Below, in pieces: positions 21,737-23,890 of a stretch of 23,890 nt of DNA (position 1 is its first letter; each line of letters starts with the position of its first letter). The DNA comes from Natrinema soli. GTDB lineage: Archaea; Halobacteriota; Halobacteria; Halobacteriales; Natrialbaceae. The stretch is from assembly GCF_028618695.1 (NCBI RefSeq), contig NZ_JAQIVI010000366.1, forward strand, positions 1 through 23,890, read 5' to 3'. A model generated the notes under the pieces. It ran no database searches. It worked only from the letters and a program-made list of their open reading frames with translations, and was not told where the DNA came from. The translations under genes were made by a program, and so were the position numbers.

Positions 21737-21761
21737 GCGGCCGGTCCGACCACTCGGGCAT

Positions 21762-23222
21762 ATGAGTACGGGGGTTACGATTTCGTCGATCTCTGACTAC
21801 GCTATCTTGGGATGTGGGAGCGTGGGCTACGCCGTCGCGGAGGAACTCGTCGAACAGGGGAAGGACGTCTTCATCGTCGATCAGGACGAGAGCCGCGTCG
21901 AATCGCTCCGCGACCAGGACCTGGACGCCCGGACGGCCGACATCCGCGAATCCGGCGTCGCCGACCTCGTGGCCGACCGCGATGTCGTCCTCATCCTCGC
22001 CTCGGACGTCGAGTCCAACAAGCGCGCCGTCGAACACATCCGCGAGAGCGACGGCGACCAGTTCATCGTCGCCCGCGCGAGCGATCCCGTCTCCGGCGAC
22101 GAACTCTCCGAACTCGGGGCCGACATCGTCATCAACCCCTCCACGGTCATCGCCGAATCCGCCCTGCGCGCCCTCGAGTCGGGCGAGCTCGAGTACAATG
22201 CGGGGAAGCTCGCCGATATCGTCGAGCAGACGGCGACGCGGCTGGCGATCGTCACCCAGGACAGCCCGGATCCGGACTCGATCGCCAGCGCGGCGGCGCT
22301 GCAAGCGATCGCCGAGCATCTCGGCATCGAATCCGACATCATCTATCTCGGGGACGTCGGCCACCAGGAGAACCGAGCGTTCGTCAATCTGCTCGGGATC
22401 GACCTCGTCCAGTGGGACGAGATCGAGGACCACTCGATCTACGACACCGTGTCCCTGGTCGATCACGCGACCTCGGGCGAGATGGACCTCCCGATCGACA
22501 TCGTCATCGATCACCACGAATCCGAGACCGGGGACGGGGTCGAACCCGAGTTCGTCGACATCCGACCGAACATGTCCTCGACGTCGACGATCATGACGAA
22601 GTACATTCAGGAGTTCGACATGAACGTCTCCGAGGAGGTCGCCACGGCCCTGCTCTACGGCATCCGGGCGGAGACGCTGGATTTCAAACGCGACACGACT
22701 CCCGCCGATCTGACCGCCGCCGCCTACCTCTATCCGTTCGCCAACCACGACACGTTAGAGCAGGTCGAGTCGCCGTCGATGTCCCCCGAGACGCTGGACG
22801 TGCTCGCGGAGGCCATCACCAATCGCGACGTCCAGGGGAGTCACCTCGTCTCCAACGCGGGCTTCGTCCGCGACCGCGAGGCGCTCACGCAAGCCGCCAG
22901 CCACCTGCTCAATCTGGAGGGCGTCACCACGACCGCCGTCTTCGGGATCGCCGACGAGACGATCTTCCTCGCCGGTCGCTCGAAGGACATCCGCATCAAC
23001 ATCGGCAAAGTGCTCGACGACGCCTACGGCGAGATCGGCGAGACGGCCGGCCACTCCACGCAGGCCAGCGCGGAGATCCCGCTGGGGATCTTCACCGGAA
23101 TCGAGATCTCGGAGGACACGCGGGAGACGCTACTCGAGTTGACCGAGGAAGCGGTCAAGCGGACGCTGTTCGACGCGATGGGTGTCGAAGGAGGGAGCAG
23201 CGAGGGCTCGAACGGGAGCTGA
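21762..23222 (+). CDS. TrkA-N / DHH / DHHA1 phosphoesterase-like protein
   Basis: Encodes 486 residues. The N-terminal RCK/TrkA-N Rossmann domain has GCGSVG (17-22 region) and acid Asp40 in VFIVDQD, so NAD-type nucleotide binding is likely. It is followed by a DHH phosphoesterase domain with metal ligands in SPDPDSIAS (168-176), DH (234-235) and the DHH triad IDHHES (249-254). A C-terminal DHHA1 domain contains GRSKDIRINIG and GHSTQASAEIPLG. Relatives hydrolyse short oligonucleotides, cyclic dinucleotides or pyrophosphate-like substrates with Mn2+. The archaeal fusion suggests activity gated by a nucleotide or by K+ transport state. Candidate cyclic-di-AMP phosphodiesterase, unproven. The ATG at 21762 gives a leaderless transcript. 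Confidence 0.88.
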   Translation: MSTGVTISSISDYAILGCGSVGYAVAEELVEQGKDVFIVDQDESRVESLRDQDLDARTADIRESGVADLVADRDVVLILASDVESNKRAVEHIRESDGDQFIVARASDPVSGDELSELGADIVINPSTVIAESALRALESGELEYNAGKLADIVEQTATRLAIVTQDSPDPDSIASAAALQAIAEHLGIESDIIYLGDVGHQENRAFVNLLGIDLVQWDEIEDHSIYDTVSLVDHATSGEMDLPIDIVIDHHESETGDGVEPEFVDIRPNMSSTSTIMTKYIQEFDMNVSEEVATALLYGIRAETLDFKRDTTPADLTAAAYLYPFANHDTLEQVESPSMSPETLDVLAEAITNRDVQGSHLVSNAGFVRDREALTQAASHLLNLEGVTTTAVFGIADETIFLAGRSKDIRINIGKVLDDAYGEIGETAGHSTQASAEIPLGIFTGIEISEDTRETLLELTEEAVKRTLFDAMGVEGGSSEGSNGS

Positions 23223-23240
23223 GAGGACCGCAGAATCGAG

Positions 23241-23534
23241 TTACGCGACGAGTTCGTCTTCTTCTTCGTCGGGTTCGCGAACGCGTTCGACGACGTCGTT
23301 GATGAGAATGACGTCGCCGACGGAACGGACCCAGCGGTAGGGGACGATGATTCCCTGTCCGCTTCGGGCTTCGTCCGCGAACAGTTCGCTGTTCAGATTC
23401 GCGAGCGCGAGACCGGAGACGGCCTCGCCGTCGATGGTCAATCGGAGATCCTCGACTTCGCCGACGAAGACGCCGTTGTTCGAGTAAACCTCGCGGCCGA
23501 CGAGTGACGTGATTTCTTGGGGAGTGTCGTCCAT
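23241..23534 (-). CDS. Small PRC-barrel domain protein
   Basis: Encodes 97 residues from the ATG at 23534. It is a stand-alone PRC-barrel: EITSLVGREVYSNNGVFVGE, VEDLRLTIDGEAVSGLAL, GIIVPYRWVRSVGDVILIN and an acidic tail EEEDELVA. The domain occurs singly in many archaea with no proven function; RNA- or protein-binding roles are suggested for relatives such as RimM. Another ATG at 23546 would add four residues. The TTAAG box at 23558-23563 is 27 nt from 23534 but only 15 nt from 23546, so I prefer the shorter form. Convergent with the DHH-family gene, 18 bases between stops. Confidence 0.85.
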   Translation of the reverse strand: MDDTPQEITSLVGREVYSNNGVFVGEVEDLRLTIDGEAVSGLALANLNSELFADEARSGQGIIVPYRWVRSVGDVILINDVVERVREPDEEEDELVA

Positions 23535-23557
23535 GTCTGGGCTCATGCGCGGTGGAC

Positions 23558-23563
23558 TCTTAA
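23558..23563 (-). promoter_or_regulatory. TATA-like box that decides the PRC-barrel start
   Basis: GTTAAG on the minus strand is centred about 27 nt from the ATG at 23534, favouring that start in a leaderless transcript. Confidence 0.4.
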
Positions 23564-23632
23564 CTTTTAGTCAGACGCGATAATCCCCCGTGCATTTTCC
23601 GCACCGAAAGGAGAAGCGGAATGCGTGTAGAG

Positions 23633-23890
23633 TTACCCCAGAATCGAGTCGACGGCCGCGTGATCGGACAGTAGTCGTTGCATCCGGTCGACGGTGTCGG
23701 CGTCTCGAGTCCGGCCGCTGCGGACGATGTCCTCGGCACGTTCGACCGTCGTGAGGGTGTCCGTCTGCACCGCGAGGATCGGGACGCCCTTCTCGCTGGC
23801 CTGCCCGACGATCGCTCTCGAGGGCCGGTGGCCGCCGGTGAGGATGAGACAGCGGACGCCGGGGGCCTCGAGCGCGGCGGTGTGGATCTC
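23633..23890 (-). CDS. C-terminus of a DRTGG/phosphotransacetylase-like protein
   Basis: The last 85 codons of a gene that continues beyond the window. Features are the GVRCLILTGGHRPSRAIVGQ segment, ASEKGVPILAVQTDTLTTVE and the end AAVDSILG. These match the DRTGG-type domain found in the phosphotransacetylase family proteins of archaea, which often carry an N-terminal BioD-like P-loop domain. That N-terminal part is outside the window, so the full architecture cannot be seen. The enzymatic role of these archaeal proteins is uncertain; the DRTGG part is thought to be regulatory. Confidence 0.7.
   Translation of the reverse strand, partial: EIHTAALEAPGVRCLILTGGHRPSRAIVGQASEKGVPILAVQTDTLTTVERAEDIVRSGRTRDADTVDRMQRLLSDHAAVDSILG

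Overview
The window looks like chromosomal DNA of a haloarchaeon, probably a Natrinema/Haloterrigena-type member of the Natrialbaceae (the family is inference). The evidence is high GC with strong GC3 bias, very acidic proteins, Tat signals with lipobox or plain cleavage sites, archaeal-type MetK, a two-subunit PyrB/PyrI, a bat-like HTH_10 regulator, PRC-barrel proteins, and many genes with a TATA-like box about 27 nt before the start codon (leaderless transcripts).

Layout: 1-850 has the end of an unknown acidic protein, a thioredoxin-like gene and a divergent intergenic region holding structured repeat copy A. 845-4180 has a cysteine synthase, a Tat lipoprotein, an AT-rich patch with a tiny membrane protein, a haloarchaea-specific protein and repeat copy B in inverted orientation. 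4174-9791 is housekeeping: ThiI, an MFS exporter, MetK, a CYTH enzyme and, divergently, a long FKBP prolyl isomerase. 9896-13172 has a membrane protein, a RecA/KaiC-like protein that has lost its P-loop, and the overlapping pyrB-pyrI pair. 13419-17593 has a micro-membrane protein missed by length cut-offs, a TIM-barrel-like protein, a strikingly Gln-rich prion-like protein, a PRC-barrel protein and a PaaG-like crotonase.

17769-19414 has an HTH_10 regulator, a perfect palindrome upstream of it and nearly 1 kb of decayed DNA. The decayed DNA includes a multiply frameshifted remnant resembling a molybdate/sulfate-type ABC permease. 19415-20926 encodes a secreted Tat beta-helix protein. 20927-21594 is a tandem array built from the 3' end of tRNA-Lys(CTT), ending in the intact tRNA. 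21762-23890 has a TrkA-N/DHH/DHHA1 protein, a small PRC-barrel protein and the C-terminus of a DRTGG/phosphotransacetylase-like protein.

The best candidates for undescribed biology are two. One is the interspersed repeat pair (607-729 and 4003-4126 inverted), whose variable arms change in a compensatory way and so behave like a conserved RNA stem. The other is the tRNA-derived repeat array, which shares a core motif with that pair. The Gln-rich protein and the P-loop-less KaiC relative are the most unusual proteins.
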